DNA from: Metapseudomonas boanensis | GTDB lineage: Bacteria; Pseudomonadota; Gammaproteobacteria; Pseudomonadales; Pseudomonadaceae | Length of the DNA: 64,000 bases | Assembly: GCF_018704125.1 (NCBI RefSeq) | Contig: NZ_JAGTIS010000014.1 | Span: 62,001 to 126,000, forward strand | Direction of reading: 5' to 3' | Part shown: positions 47,962 to 55,465 of the stretch, piece after piece | How positions within the stretch are numbered: position 1 is the first letter of the stretch | How the letters are laid out: each line of letters opens with the position of its first letter | Notes under the pieces: model-generated | What the model was told of the DNA's origin: nothing | Database searches by the model: none | Seen by the model: the letters and a program-made list of their open reading frames with translations, nothing else | Translations under genes and position numbers: made by a program

Positions 47962-48287
47962 AGCCATCTCCTTGCTCATCAACTTCTCAGAGCGTTCACT
48001 GCTGGCCGGGTTCCCGAATCCGGGCGACCTGGTCGAGTCGCTCAATTACAGCTTGCGGCAGTGACTGCATCTTTTCCAGTTCGTCGTGCCCGAATCGGGC
48101 CCTGGTGCAGATCGAGCGTGCCTCTGGAGAATGAGTCGAGCGTTTGCCGCTGCTGGAGAGTGAAGTGATCGCAGCGTTGATTGGATTGAGACGGCTGGCA
48201 AGGTCCAAGGCAGGATGCCTGGAGGCACGTGATCGATCACCAGCGAAGGGGCGATAACCAACGGCCTCCTGCAAATGGCCGATCGGC
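47962..48287. other. Gap without an assigned gene
   Basis: This 326-base stretch holds no gene I recognise. On the minus strand a TTG at 48261 sits 5 bases after AGGAGG and opens 71 codons to 48046. Another minus frame that ends at 47996 has a reasonable-looking last 35 residues (F-G-H-D-E-L-E-K-M-Q-S-L-P) but no clear start. P. aeruginosa has small hypothetical genes in this position, so decayed or divergent versions are possible. Confidence 0.4.
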
Positions 48288-48704
48288 TTAGTCAGCCGAG
48301 CCGGACTTAAGGCCGCAGTCGCTTGCTTTGAAGCGCTCTGTGGCAATCGGCCGATTGGTCTTGTACTCGTTGAACTCGTAGCGCAGGCCAGCACCACGTG
48401 CCAGAAGCTGGCGATAGCCAGTGTTGCGGCAGACACTGGCGCCGAGTTGGGCGCGCACCGAGTCAGGGTTGGCACGCATCTGCGCCGCATGGCTCGGGCG
48501 GACGCTGAGGTGATTCACCAGTTCCTTGCCGTCCACGCTGTAGCCTTGGTCGAGGATGTCCTCGTTGATGGCGCGAGGGGTGCCGACGCTGCTCTCCTTG
48601 GCCACTTTCTCCAGCATTTTGGTCAGCTCGAAATCCTTGAGCGAAGAGGCTTGGGCGCAGAATGACAAAGTGGCGCACAGGGCGACGGCGATGGGGCGCA
48701 GCAT
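48288..48704 (-). CDS. Secreted protein of the PA3611 family
   Basis: A 138-residue exported protein. The ATG at 48704 has a clean AGGAG site and opens a signal peptide (residues 1-19, cut after A-Q-A). The mature part has two cysteines (in S-V-C-R-N-T-G-Y and S-D-C-G) that may form a disulfide. The pattern L-K-D-F-E-L-T-K-M-L and N-E-D-I-L-D-Q-G-Y resembles P. aeruginosa PA3611, a quorum-sensing-controlled secreted protein of known fold and poorly known function. Family identity is from memory of that protein; the secretion call is direct. Confidence 0.75.
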   Translation of the reverse strand: MLRPIAVALCATLSFCAQASSLKDFELTKMLEKVAKESSVGTPRAINEDILDQGYSVDGKELVNHLSVRPSHAAQMRANPDSVRAQLGASVCRNTGYRQLLARGAGLRYEFNEYKTNRPIATERFKASDCGLKSGSAD

Positions 48705-48896
48705 GGGAATCTCCTGAACAAATGAAGCGTTTTGACCAGCGGCGTAATTGTGCGTTCGCCTGCCCTGAATGTCGCGCGAAAAAATACCTGTCCTGGCAGG
48801 TGGCACAAGGGGTACTCCGTCTCTCTGGTAAACTCGGCAACCCCGCTGCTTGTGGCGCGACGTTGCGCCCTTTACCTGTTGCACTGGATCGACCCG

Positions 48897-49607
48897 ATGA
48901 GTCATGCCGTTTTCCGTCTGCGCGCCGAATGCCTGGCACGCAGCACCCGTCCTTTTGTCGCGCGAGGATCGCGCGCGCCGCGCTGCCCAGAATGCCGCGT
49001 CGCCTTTGATTACTGCTTCTGTGAACTGCGACCGGTTGTGCCGGCCAAGGCGGGAGTATGCCTGCTGATGTATCACTCGGAGCCAATGAAGCCGAGCAAT
49101 ACCGGCTGGCTGATCGCGGACCTGGTACCGGACACCTGGGCCTTCGGCTGGTTACGCACCGAGGTCGATCCGAAGCTCGACGCGTTGCTCGATGATCCGC
49201 AATGGCAGCCTTACGTCGTATTTCCGGGGGAATACGCAGAGGAAGCGCGTGTGGTCGACCAGGTGAGCCTGGCGGACGCTAAACGGCCACTGTTCATTCT
49301 GCTCGATGCGACCTGGACTGAAGCACGCAAGATGTTCCGCAAGAGCCCTTATCTGGATCGCTTCCCGGTGCTGAGTCTGACACCCGAGCAGATATCCCGG
49401 TACCAACTGCGGCGCTCCAAGCGAGAAGAGCACCTCTGCACGGCGGAAGTAGCGGCCCTGTGCCTGGACCTTAGCGGAGACAGCCGGGCAGCCGGGGCGC
49501 TGAACGCGTATCTGGATGTGTTCACCGAGCGCTATATCGGCGCCAAGCGAGCGCTGCCCCTTGATGAGGCGAGTCCGGCGCATCAGGCCCTCAAAGCGTT
49601 CCTATAA
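48897..49607 (+). CDS. tapT: DTW-domain tRNA-uridine aminocarboxypropyltransferase TapT
   Basis: A 236-residue SPOUT-like enzyme that uses SAM to place an acp3 group on U47 of tRNA. The DTW motif appears as L-D-A-T-W-T-E-A-R-K-M. Cysteines in R-C-P-E-C-R-V-A-F-D-Y-C-F-C near the N-terminus likely bind zinc. Y-H-S-E-P-M-K-P-S-N-T-G is the third family block. I start at the ATG at 48897 (MSHAVFRLRAECL), since the 55 residues upstream are not family-like. No strong ribosome site is seen. Confidence 0.9.
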   Translation: MSHAVFRLRAECLARSTRPFVARGSRAPRCPECRVAFDYCFCELRPVVPAKAGVCLLMYHSEPMKPSNTGWLIADLVPDTWAFGWLRTEVDPKLDALLDDPQWQPYVVFPGEYAEEARVVDQVSLADAKRPLFILLDATWTEARKMFRKSPYLDRFPVLSLTPEQISRYQLRRSKREEHLCTAEVAALCLDLSGDSRAAGALNAYLDVFTERYIGAKRALPLDEASPAHQALKAFL

Positions 49608-49615
49608 CGGATAGT

Positions 49616-50521
49616 TCAGGCTTCTGCCTTCGCTGGGGCGGCCTTGGCCGCCTGCTTGTGTGGCCACAATTGAGCCACCAGCATGCCGACGAACATCAGC
49701 GCACAGCCCATGTAGCCGCGAGCGTGCAGCGACTCGCCGAGCATCAGCGCCCCGGCTATCGCTGCGAAAACTGCTTCCAGCGAAAGGATGATCGCCGCGT
49801 GGGAGGCAATGGCATGGCGCTGGGCGACTACCTGCAGCGTGTAGCCGATTGCCACTGCGATCACTCCGCCATAAAGAATTGCCGGCCCGGCTTGGGCGAT
49901 CGCTGCCAGTTGGATTTCCTCGAAGACCACAGCCAGACCAAGGCTGACCACGGCGCAGACCGCGAATTGCAAGATAGCCAGGCGAATCGGGTCGTACCGG
50001 CTGGCAAAGAACCCCACCAGCAGTACATGCACGCCCCAAACGCAAGCGCCCGCCAGTTGCAGCCAGTCGCCGGAGGCAACCTGGAAATTGTCACCCACGC
50101 TGAGCAGGAACATTCCCGCCACCGCCAGTGACGCTCCCAGCCAGGTCCCGAAACCCGTGCGGTGGCCGAGCAACAGTCCCAGCAGCGGCACTATGATTAC
50201 GTAAAGACCGGTGATGAAGCCCGAATTGGTCACGCTGGTGAAGAGCAGCCCAACCTGCTGCAGGTTGATGCCCAGGGACAGCGCCAGGCCCATCAGCACG
50301 CCGCCCAGCAGCATGCCCCGGTTGAGCGGTTGCTGAGCAGCTGGCTTGGGCAGCACCAGGAGCAGTGGAAGCAGGACAAGTGCGCCGAGGGTGAAGCGCA
50401 ATCCGGTGTAGAGGAAGGGGCCGATTGCGTCCATACCCAAGCGCTGGGCGACGAAGGCAGCTCCCCAGATGGCGGCGGTGATCAGCATCAGGATGTCGGC
50501 GCGCAGAGCTTGGCTTCGCAT
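49616..50521 (-). CDS. EamA/DMT-superfamily transporter
   Basis: A 301-residue inner-membrane protein with about ten hydrophobic helices arranged as two EamA repeats (first starting L-M-L-I-T-A-A-I-W-G-A-A-F-V-A). The ATG at 50521 gives a short cytoplasmic N-terminus; the frame upstream to 50731 overlaps the erdR start region. The C-terminal tail is short and rich in K/A. These carriers export amino acids, sugars or other metabolites, and the substrate cannot be told. It ends convergently with tapT, 9 bases apart. Confidence 0.9.
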   Translation of the reverse strand: MRSQALRADILMLITAAIWGAAFVAQRLGMDAIGPFLYTGLRFTLGALVLLPLLLVLPKPAAQQPLNRGMLLGGVLMGLALSLGINLQQVGLLFTSVTNSGFITGLYVIIVPLLGLLLGHRTGFGTWLGASLAVAGMFLLSVGDNFQVASGDWLQLAGACVWGVHVLLVGFFASRYDPIRLAILQFAVCAVVSLGLAVVFEEIQLAAIAQAGPAILYGGVIAVAIGYTLQVVAQRHAIASHAAIILSLEAVFAAIAGALMLGESLHARGYMGCALMFVGMLVAQLWPHKQAAKAAPAKAEA

Positions 50522-50553
50522 GGTGGTTCTCAGTGGTAAAAGTCGGGAACTTT

Positions 50554-50616
50554 GCCGTAAAGCGATTGACTTGACCACCCTGCGCTGGCTGGGCATGCTG
50601 GGCGCCGCTTTACGGC
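50554..50616. promoter_or_regulatory. Spaced perfect inverted repeat upstream of erdR
   Basis: GCCGTAAAGCG (50554-50564) and CGCTTTACGGC (50606-50616) are perfect 11-base complements separated by 41 bases, between the divergent transporter and erdR genes. It could be a looping operator or a long-looped RNA hairpin in the erdR leader. Function inferred. Confidence 0.4.
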
Positions 50617-50721
50617 CTGCCCGTATCAAGCTCTGGGCCGGGCCGGCGTTACCGCGCTGTGCCGTGGCGCTTCCATAACCCTTGGAAGCGTGATTGGGCC
50701 CACTACAACAAGGACATGCCC

Positions 50722-51372
50722 ATGGCCTCATATGAAATCCTGATTGCCGATGACCACCCGCTATTCCGCAGTGCCCTGCAACAGGCGCTGACGCTGGGCC
50801 TGGGGCCCGATGCCAGGTTGGTAGAAGCAGCGAGCATCGCGGAACTCGAGTCCCGCCTGGCAGAACGCGCCGATTGGGATCTCGTGCTGCTTGACCTGAA
50901 CATGCCCGGCGCCTATGGCTTTTCCGGGCTGGTGCTGCTGCGCGGGCAGTATCCGCAGATCCCCGTGGTGATGATTTCGGCGCAGGAAGAGGCTGCCGTA
51001 GTCGCGCGCTCTCGTGAATTTGGCGCCAGTGGTTTCATCCCCAAATCCAGTTCGCTGGAGGTCATCCAGACGGCGGTGCGGGCGGTGCTCGACGGTGACA
51101 CCTGGTGGCCGCCCCAGGCTGAAGAAGCACAAGCGCTGACAGCCGAGGCCAAGGCTGCGAGTGAAGGCCTGGCCAGCCTGACCCCTCAGCAGTTCCGGGT
51201 GCTGACCATGGTCTGCGAGGGTTTGCTGAACAAGCAGATTGCCTTCGAACTCCATGTGTCCGAAGCCACGGTCAAGGCGCATGTAACAGCGATCTTCCGC
51301 AAGCTCGGCGTGCGGACACGTACCCAGGCTGCACTGCTGCTGCAACAGTTGGAATCGATTCCCTCCGCTTGA
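50722..51372 (+). CDS. erdR: LuxR-type response regulator ErdR
   Basis: A 216-residue two-domain response regulator. The receiver domain (about residues 5-120) has the acidic pair in A-D-D-H-P-L-F-R, the phospho-acceptor aspartate in L-L-D-L-N-M-P-G, and the lysine in I-P-K-S-S. The LuxR helix-turn-helix covers about 150-212 (L-L-N-K-Q-I-A-F-E-L-H-V-S-E-A-T-V-K-A-H-V). In pseudomonads ErdR, next to dgkA, governs ethanol and acetate use. I use the ATG at 50722, 7 bases after AAGGA; an ATG at 50716 is too close to it. No sensor kinase gene is adjacent. Confidence 0.88.
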   Translation: MASYEILIADDHPLFRSALQQALTLGLGPDARLVEAASIAELESRLAERADWDLVLLDLNMPGAYGFSGLVLLRGQYPQIPVVMISAQEEAAVVARSREFGASGFIPKSSSLEVIQTAVRAVLDGDTWWPPQAEEAQALTAEAKAASEGLASLTPQQFRVLTMVCEGLLNKQIAFELHVSEATVKAHVTAIFRKLGVRTRTQAALLLQQLESIPSA

Positions 51373-51444
51373 GCGCGGGCTTTTCACGGATTTTTTAAGT
51401 GCCTTGGATTAGGCTTCGCGCTCCTTCAACAAGCCCCTTTTACT

Positions 51445-51810
51445 ATGTCGCCATTCAAAGGCCAGACCGGCCTCAAACGTATCCTCAACGCAGCGGGCTA
51501 TTCCCTCGATGGCCTGCGCGCGGCCTTCCAGGGCGAAGCCGCATTCCGTCAGCTGGTGCTGCTCAACATTGTGCTGATCCCGCTGTCCTTCTTTCTCGAC
51601 GTGAGTCGCGGGGAACGCGCCCTGATGGTCGCGGTCTGCCTGTTGGCGCTGATCGTGGAGTTGCTCAACTCCGCGGTGGAAGCGGCCATCGACCGTATTT
51701 CACTGGAGCGGCACCCCCTGTCGAAGAATGCCAAGGACATGGGCAGCGCCGCGCAACTGACCGCGCTTACCCTGATTGCCACCGTCTGGGCCGTCATCCT
51801 GCTGGGGTGA
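51445..51810 (+). CDS. dgkA: Diacylglycerol kinase DgkA
   Basis: A 121-residue inner-membrane kinase with three membrane helices that recycles diacylglycerol to phosphatidate. It shows R-I-L-N-A-A-G-Y-S-x-x-G near the N-terminus, E-A-A-F-R-Q, and the catalytic block V-E-L-L-N-S-A-V-E-A-A-I-D-R with the essential glutamates. Its place after erdR is as in P. aeruginosa. It is the last gene before the gene order departs from that genome. Confidence 0.96.
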   Translation: MSPFKGQTGLKRILNAAGYSLDGLRAAFQGEAAFRQLVLLNIVLIPLSFFLDVSRGERALMVAVCLLALIVELLNSAVEAAIDRISLERHPLSKNAKDMGSAAQLTALTLIATVWAVILLG

Positions 51811-51831
51811 TGGCTACCGTCAGGTAGACGT

Positions 51832-52758
51832 TCAAGCAATGGTCGGCAGCACGATCTCGTCGCTGCGTGTCACGCCTTCCGTCAGTGCCCGGCACTGGTC
51901 GAGGAATTCGCGCATGGCCGCCGTCTGGTATTTCTGGCGATGCCAGATGAAATAGAACTGTCGGCGCAGGTCGATGCCGGGCGTTTCCACAGGGACCAGG
52001 CTACCCCGGCGGAAGGCATCGCGCAGGGCCAGTCGGGAAATGCAGCTGATGCCCAGGCCTGACTCCACGGCGCGTTTGATCGCTTCGGTGTGTTCGAGCT
52101 CCAGACGGATGTTGAGCGGGGTAGGGTGGTGGCGCATGGCCTGATCGAAGGTCAGGCGTGTGCCTGATCCTCTTTCCCGCAGGATCCAGGCTTCGCGGCT
52201 GAGCTCTTCCAGGCTGGCCTGGCCTTTTTGCGCCAAAGGGTGCTGAGGTGCGCAGAACACCACCAGTTCATCCTCGACCCAAGGCAGGACCTCGATATCC
52301 GGATGCTGGCAGTCGCCTTCGATTAGACCCAGATCAAGTTCGTACAGCGCGATCTGCTGGACGATATGCGCGGTGTTCTGGACGTGCAAGCTGACCTGGC
52401 ACTCGGGATGACGCTGCATGAAGCTGCCGATGAGCAAGGTGGCCAGGTAATTGCCGACCGTCAGCGTGGCGCCCACGTCCAGCGAGCCGAACCCGCTCTT
52501 GCCATTGAGCAGATCCTCGATTTCCCGGGCCTGGTCCATTAGCGCGACGGCCTGCGGCAGCAGCTGCCGGCCCAGTGCGTTGAGGCTCAGCCGCTTGCCA
52601 GCCCTGTCGAAGAGCTGGCACCCGGATTGGCGCTCCAACTCGGTCAGGGAAGTGCTCGTGGCTGACTGTGAAAGCGAGAGCAATTCCGCCGCGCGGGATA
52701 CGCTTTCCTGCTGGGCGACGGCGACGAATACCTGCAACTGACGGAGAGTAAATCGCAT
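51832..52758 (-). CDS. finR: LysR-family regulator FinR
   Basis: A 308-residue LysR protein with a winged helix-turn-helix at about residues 1-60 (L-R-Q-L-Q-V-F-V-A-V-A-Q-Q-E-S-V) and a sensor domain with L-E-H-T-E-A-I-K-R-A-V-E-S-G-L-G-I. It is divergent from fpr. In P. putida and P. aeruginosa FinR activates fpr under oxidative stress and also sulfur-assimilation genes. The name is by position and similarity. Confidence 0.85.
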   Translation of the reverse strand: MRFTLRQLQVFVAVAQQESVSRAAELLSLSQSATSTSLTELERQSGCQLFDRAGKRLSLNALGRQLLPQAVALMDQAREIEDLLNGKSGFGSLDVGATLTVGNYLATLLIGSFMQRHPECQVSLHVQNTAHIVQQIALYELDLGLIEGDCQHPDIEVLPWVEDELVVFCAPQHPLAQKGQASLEELSREAWILRERGSGTRLTFDQAMRHHPTPLNIRLELEHTEAIKRAVESGLGISCISRLALRDAFRRGSLVPVETPGIDLRRQFYFIWHRQKYQTAAMREFLDQCRALTEGVTRSDEIVLPTIA

Positions 52759-52795
52759 ATCTATATAACCGATAACCTATATCTTGATAATTCAG

Positions 52796-52824
52796 TTAAC
52801 AGATATTGTGGCGGTCACTACAAT
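52796..52824 (+). promoter_or_regulatory. fpr promoter
   Basis: TTAACA (52796-52801) and TACAAT (52819-52824) are 17 bases apart, a good sigma-70 pair. The A/T-rich bases just upstream contain GATA-ACCTA-TATC (52771-52783), an imperfect palindrome in the usual place for a LysR activator such as FinR. The operator part is inferred. Confidence 0.6.
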
Positions 52825-52882
52825 AGCGCGCAATTGCGCCAGAGCGGCGCTGGCGAATTCAAAATCTTCGGAGCCCCCGTAC

Positions 52883-53662
52883 ATGAGCAACCTGAACTCC
52901 GAGCGCATCCTTAGCGTTCATCACTGGAACGACACGCTGTTCAGCTTCAAGTGCACCCGAGACCCGGGCCTGCGCTTCGAAAATGGCCAGTTCGTCATGA
53001 TCGGCCTGCAACAGTCCAATGGCCGTCCGCTCATGCGCGCCTACTCCATTGCCAGTCCGAACTGGGAAGAGCATCTGGAGTTTTTCAGCATCAAGGTGCC
53101 GGATGGCCCGTTGACCTCCCAGTTGCAGCACCTCAAGGAAGGCGACGAGATCATCATCAGCAAGAAGCCCACAGGCACCTTGGTGCTGGACGACCTGAAT
53201 CCCGGCAAGCACCTCTACCTGCTGAGCACGGGTACCGGCTTGGCCCCATTCATGAGCGTGATCCAGGATCCGGAAACCTATGAGCGCTTCGAGAAGGTCA
53301 TCCTGATCCACGGCGTGCGCTATGTGAACGAAGTCGCTTACCGCGAGTTCATCACCGAGCACCTGCCGAAGAACGAGTTCTTCGGTGAAGCGGTCAAGGA
53401 CAAGCTGATCTACTACCCCACCGTGACCCGTGAGCCGTTCGAGAACCAGGGCCGACTGACCGACCTGATGCGCAGCGGCAAGCTGTTCGAAGACATTGGC
53501 CTGCCGCCGATCAACCCGCAGGACGACCGTGCGATGATCTGCGGTAGCCCGAGCATGCTCGACGAAACCAGCGAGGTTCTCGACAGCTTCGGCCTGAAAA
53601 TCTCCCCGCGCATGCGCGAGCCAGGCGATTACCTGATCGAGCGTGCATTCGTCGAGAAGTAA
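52883..53662 (+). CDS. fpr: Ferredoxin-NADP+ reductase
   Basis: A 259-residue FAD enzyme that exchanges electrons between NADPH and ferredoxin or flavodoxin, important in oxidative stress and iron release from bacterioferritin. The FAD motif R-A-Y-S-I-A-S is near residue 54, NADPH-binding G-T-G-L-A-P-F near 117, and I-C-G-S-P-S-M later. The C-terminus V-E-K is that of the bacterial type. The ATG at 52883 is used, since the 33 codons before it cover the promoter. It is divergent from finR and ends in a clear hairpin. Confidence 0.97.
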   Translation: MSNLNSERILSVHHWNDTLFSFKCTRDPGLRFENGQFVMIGLQQSNGRPLMRAYSIASPNWEEHLEFFSIKVPDGPLTSQLQHLKEGDEIIISKKPTGTLVLDDLNPGKHLYLLSTGTGLAPFMSVIQDPETYERFEKVILIHGVRYVNEVAYREFITEHLPKNEFFGEAVKDKLIYYPTVTREPFENQGRLTDLMRSGKLFEDIGLPPINPQDDRAMICGSPSMLDETSEVLDSFGLKISPRMREPGDYLIERAFVEK

Positions 53663-53679
53663 ACGCCGAGCTACAAAGC

Positions 53680-53703
53680 AAATCCCGCCAATTGGCGGGA
53701 TTT
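53680..53703 (+). terminator. fpr terminator
   Basis: AAATCCCGCC and GGCGGGATTT form a perfect 10-base stem around AATT, 17 bases after the fpr stop. Being symmetric it could also end the convergent VOC gene. Confidence 0.8.
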
Positions 53704-53730
53704 GTCGTTTCTGGCTTTGCAGGAAGATGC

Positions 53731-54144
53731 CTACACCGGTGAGCTGAAGCGCTGGCCGGAGATGGCGGGGTGGTAGATCGGCTGGATCTTGTTTCCCGCT
53801 GGATCCAGCACATGAAAACTGTGGGCGCCGTCGCCATGGGCGAAAGGGCGGTCGAGCATGGTCACGCCCGATCCCTTGAGGTAGTGGTACCAGGCCTCCA
53901 GGTCTTCCAGGCTGTCGACGACGAAACCATAGTGATCCACGGCCTGCACGCCGCTGCTGGGGACAAAGGCGCGGCCGAGGGACAGATTGTCATTACCGCA
54001 GGTCAGGTATACCAGGTCCTCGTTGGCCCGGGTGAGCACCTCCATGCCCAGCACATCCACGTAGAAGCGTTCGCACTCCTCCAGGTTGGGTACCAGAATC
54101 GCGACGTGGCGTAGGCCATTGAGTCGGGCCGGACGGGTAGGCAT
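53731..54144 (-). CDS. VOC-family protein (glyoxalase/dioxygenase fold)
   Basis: A 137-residue vicinal-oxygen-chelate protein. It has the two-repeat pattern with likely metal ligands H in L-R-H-V-A-I-L, H in D-H-Y-G-F-V and a glutamate or equivalent near the end (the last strand has D-P-A-G-N-K-I-Q). Such folds include glyoxalase I, extradiol dioxygenases and fosfomycin or bleomycin resistance proteins. It is divergent from a small monooxygenase gene, which hints at a shared task on an aromatic or quinone-like compound. Reaction unknown. Confidence 0.85.
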   Translation of the reverse strand: MPTRPARLNGLRHVAILVPNLEECERFYVDVLGMEVLTRANEDLVYLTCGNDNLSLGRAFVPSSGVQAVDHYGFVVDSLEDLEAWYHYLKGSGVTMLDRPFAHGDGAHSFHVLDPAGNKIQPIYHPAISGQRFSSPV

Positions 54145-54160
54145 TTGCTGAACTCCATTT

Positions 54161-54170
54161 TTGTATACAA
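54161..54170. promoter_or_regulatory. TTGTATACAA palindrome in divergent VOC/monooxygenase promoter region
   Basis: A perfect 10-base palindrome lies 17 bases before the VOC start and 35 before the monooxygenase GTG. This form is used by GntR/FadR-type regulators such as VanR. The surrounding 60 bases are A/T-rich and contain TATAAG and TATACA elements. One regulator could thus control both genes. No GntR gene is present in the window. Confidence 0.45.
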
Positions 54171-54204
54171 TTCTCTATCAATATAAGACAAAAAGGATTC
54201 CAAA

Positions 54205-54507
54205 GTGTACTGCCTTCTACTCAAGACCCAGCTGAAGCCGGGCAGCCTGGATGATTTCATGGATGCCATGCGCATCAATGCTGCCGCTTCGGTGCGCGAC
54301 GAGCCGGGTTGCCTGGTGTTCGACGTGCTACAAGACCGTAGCGATCCCGACCTGGTCTGGCTCTACGAGGTCTACACCGATGAGGCGGCTTTCGAGGCGC
54401 ATATGCTAACGCCGCATTTCCTTGCCAGCCGTCCGTTGGTGAATCCGTTGATCCTGAGGCAGGAGGCGATCGAGGCCAATGCCTTGGCGCTGAACGCAAC
54501 GCGCTAG
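54205..54507 (+). CDS. Antibiotic-biosynthesis-monooxygenase (ABM) domain protein, probable quinol monooxygenase
   Basis: A 100-residue ferredoxin-like-fold protein of the YgiN/ABM family. It has the family run P-G-S-L-D-D-F-M, E-P-G-C-L-V-F-D-V and the W-L-Y-E-V-Y-T-D-E-A-A-F-E-A-H block. A GTG at 54205 is preceded by AAGGA. Members are cofactor-free monooxygenases acting on quinols, or heme-degrading enzymes. It is divergent from the VOC gene. Its TAG stop shares CTAG with the trmO stop on the other strand. Confidence 0.85.
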   Translation: MYCLLLKTQLKPGSLDDFMDAMRINAAASVRDEPGCLVFDVLQDRSDPDLVWLYEVYTDEAAFEAHMLTPHFLASRPLVNPLILRQEAIEANALALNATR

Positions 54508-55196
54508 GCTTGCACTACTTCCAGTACGCGAATCAGGTCGGGTTGTGGGTAATGCCAGCGTACGTCCACGTCCCAAAGGCGGGCGCCGTAGCGGCGTGAC
54601 GGCTCGGGCCTCTGGTAGGCGGGGCGTGGATCCTGCGCCAGGCACTGTTCGATCAGCGCTACCAGCGGTTCGCCGAGGCGTTGACCGTGCTCGCGAGCCT
54701 GCAGTAGTGCGGCGTCGTCCCAGGCTACATCGATCAGCTCTGGGGCAGCATCGGCAATCGCGTTCAACGCCTCGTCCCGGCGGTCCGCATAGGGCACGTA
54801 GGGCTTGATATCCAGCACCGGGGTAGCATCCAGCAGGTCGATGCCGGAGATCCAGAGGCGGCTCGGCTCAACCTTGTCCAGCTTGACGACGGACTGGCCG
54901 ATGCCATTCGGCCGATGCGTCGAGCGGCTGGCAAATACCCCGATCGACTGGTTCCCGCCCAAGCGCGGCGGGCGAACCTTGAGTCGCGGCTTGTCCTCCA
55001 GCGCTAGATGAAAAAGGAACAAGACCCAGACGTGGCTGACCTGTTCCAGCCCGGCAACCGCCTCACCGGTATCGAATGGCGGCACCAACTCCAGCACGCC
55101 ACGGGCGGCCGGTGCCAGGTGTGGCTGGCGGGGGATGGCGAACTTTTCCTTGAAGCAGGAGCGGACGACGCCGATGGGGGAGACGGTATGCTGCAT
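54504..55196 (-). CDS. trmO: tRNA (N6-threonylcarbamoyladenosine37-N6)-methyltransferase TrmO
   Basis: A 230-residue beta-barrel SAM methyltransferase (formerly YaeB/TsaA) that methylates t6A37 in some threonine tRNAs. Visible are the I-G-V-V-R-S start, P-R-Q-P near residue 24, S-H-V-W-V-L-F-L-F-H and the S-T-H-R-P-N-G-I-G-Q-S block. The ATG at 55196 fits the family. The upstream neighbour is a small secreted protein, a pairing common in pseudomonads. Confidence 0.93.
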   Translation of the reverse strand: MQHTVSPIGVVRSCFKEKFAIPRQPHLAPAARGVLELVPPFDTGEAVAGLEQVSHVWVLFLFHLALEDKPRLKVRPPRLGGNQSIGVFASRSTHRPNGIGQSVVKLDKVEPSRLWISGIDLLDATPVLDIKPYVPYADRRDEALNAIADAAPELIDVAWDDAALLQAREHGQRLGEPLVALIEQCLAQDPRPAYQRPEPSRRYGARLWDVDVRWHYPQPDLIRVLEVVQA

Positions 55197-55209
55197 ATAG
55201 GCTCCGGAT

Positions 55210-55395
55210 TCAGTAGGCTGCACGGCAGCCAGCATCTCGGAACGGGCCGCCGCGGCGCAGCCAGCCATCGCCGGGGCTGGTCTGGGCGCAGCTCAATGCG
55301 CCATCGAGCTTGCTCTGCCAGAGGAAGAACGGTGCAGGTGCAGCGAAGCCCTGGCAGGAAAGGGTCAGCAGGGCAGTCAGCAGAGCGAGGCGCAT
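55210..55395 (-). CDS. Small secreted protein upstream of trmO
   Basis: A 61-residue protein with a signal peptide (residues 1-18, cut after G-F-A or nearby) and two or three cysteines in the mature part (C36 and C57). It is 13 bases before trmO. Pseudomonads often carry a short RcsF-labelled or hypothetical reading frame in this position; the likeness to RcsF is weak. Expression as one unit with trmO is likely; the function is unknown. Confidence 0.6.
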   Translation of the reverse strand: MRLALLTALLTLSCQGFAAPAPFFLWQSKLDGALSCAQTSPGDGWLRRGGPFRDAGCRAAY

Positions 55396-55465
55396 GGGCA
55401 GCTATTCCGGTCGGTTGCGCGGCTACCCTAGCGCCCGCGCGCCTTATCAGCAAGTTGCCGTGCAA

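Noticed and set aside
47996-48490. 164-codon minus-strand frame between the LOG gene and the PA3611-like gene
   Set aside because: Its first half overlaps the PA3611-like gene in another frame and looks non-coding. Only the last 35 residues look plausible, and no start could be set, so I left it as a note in the gap entry.
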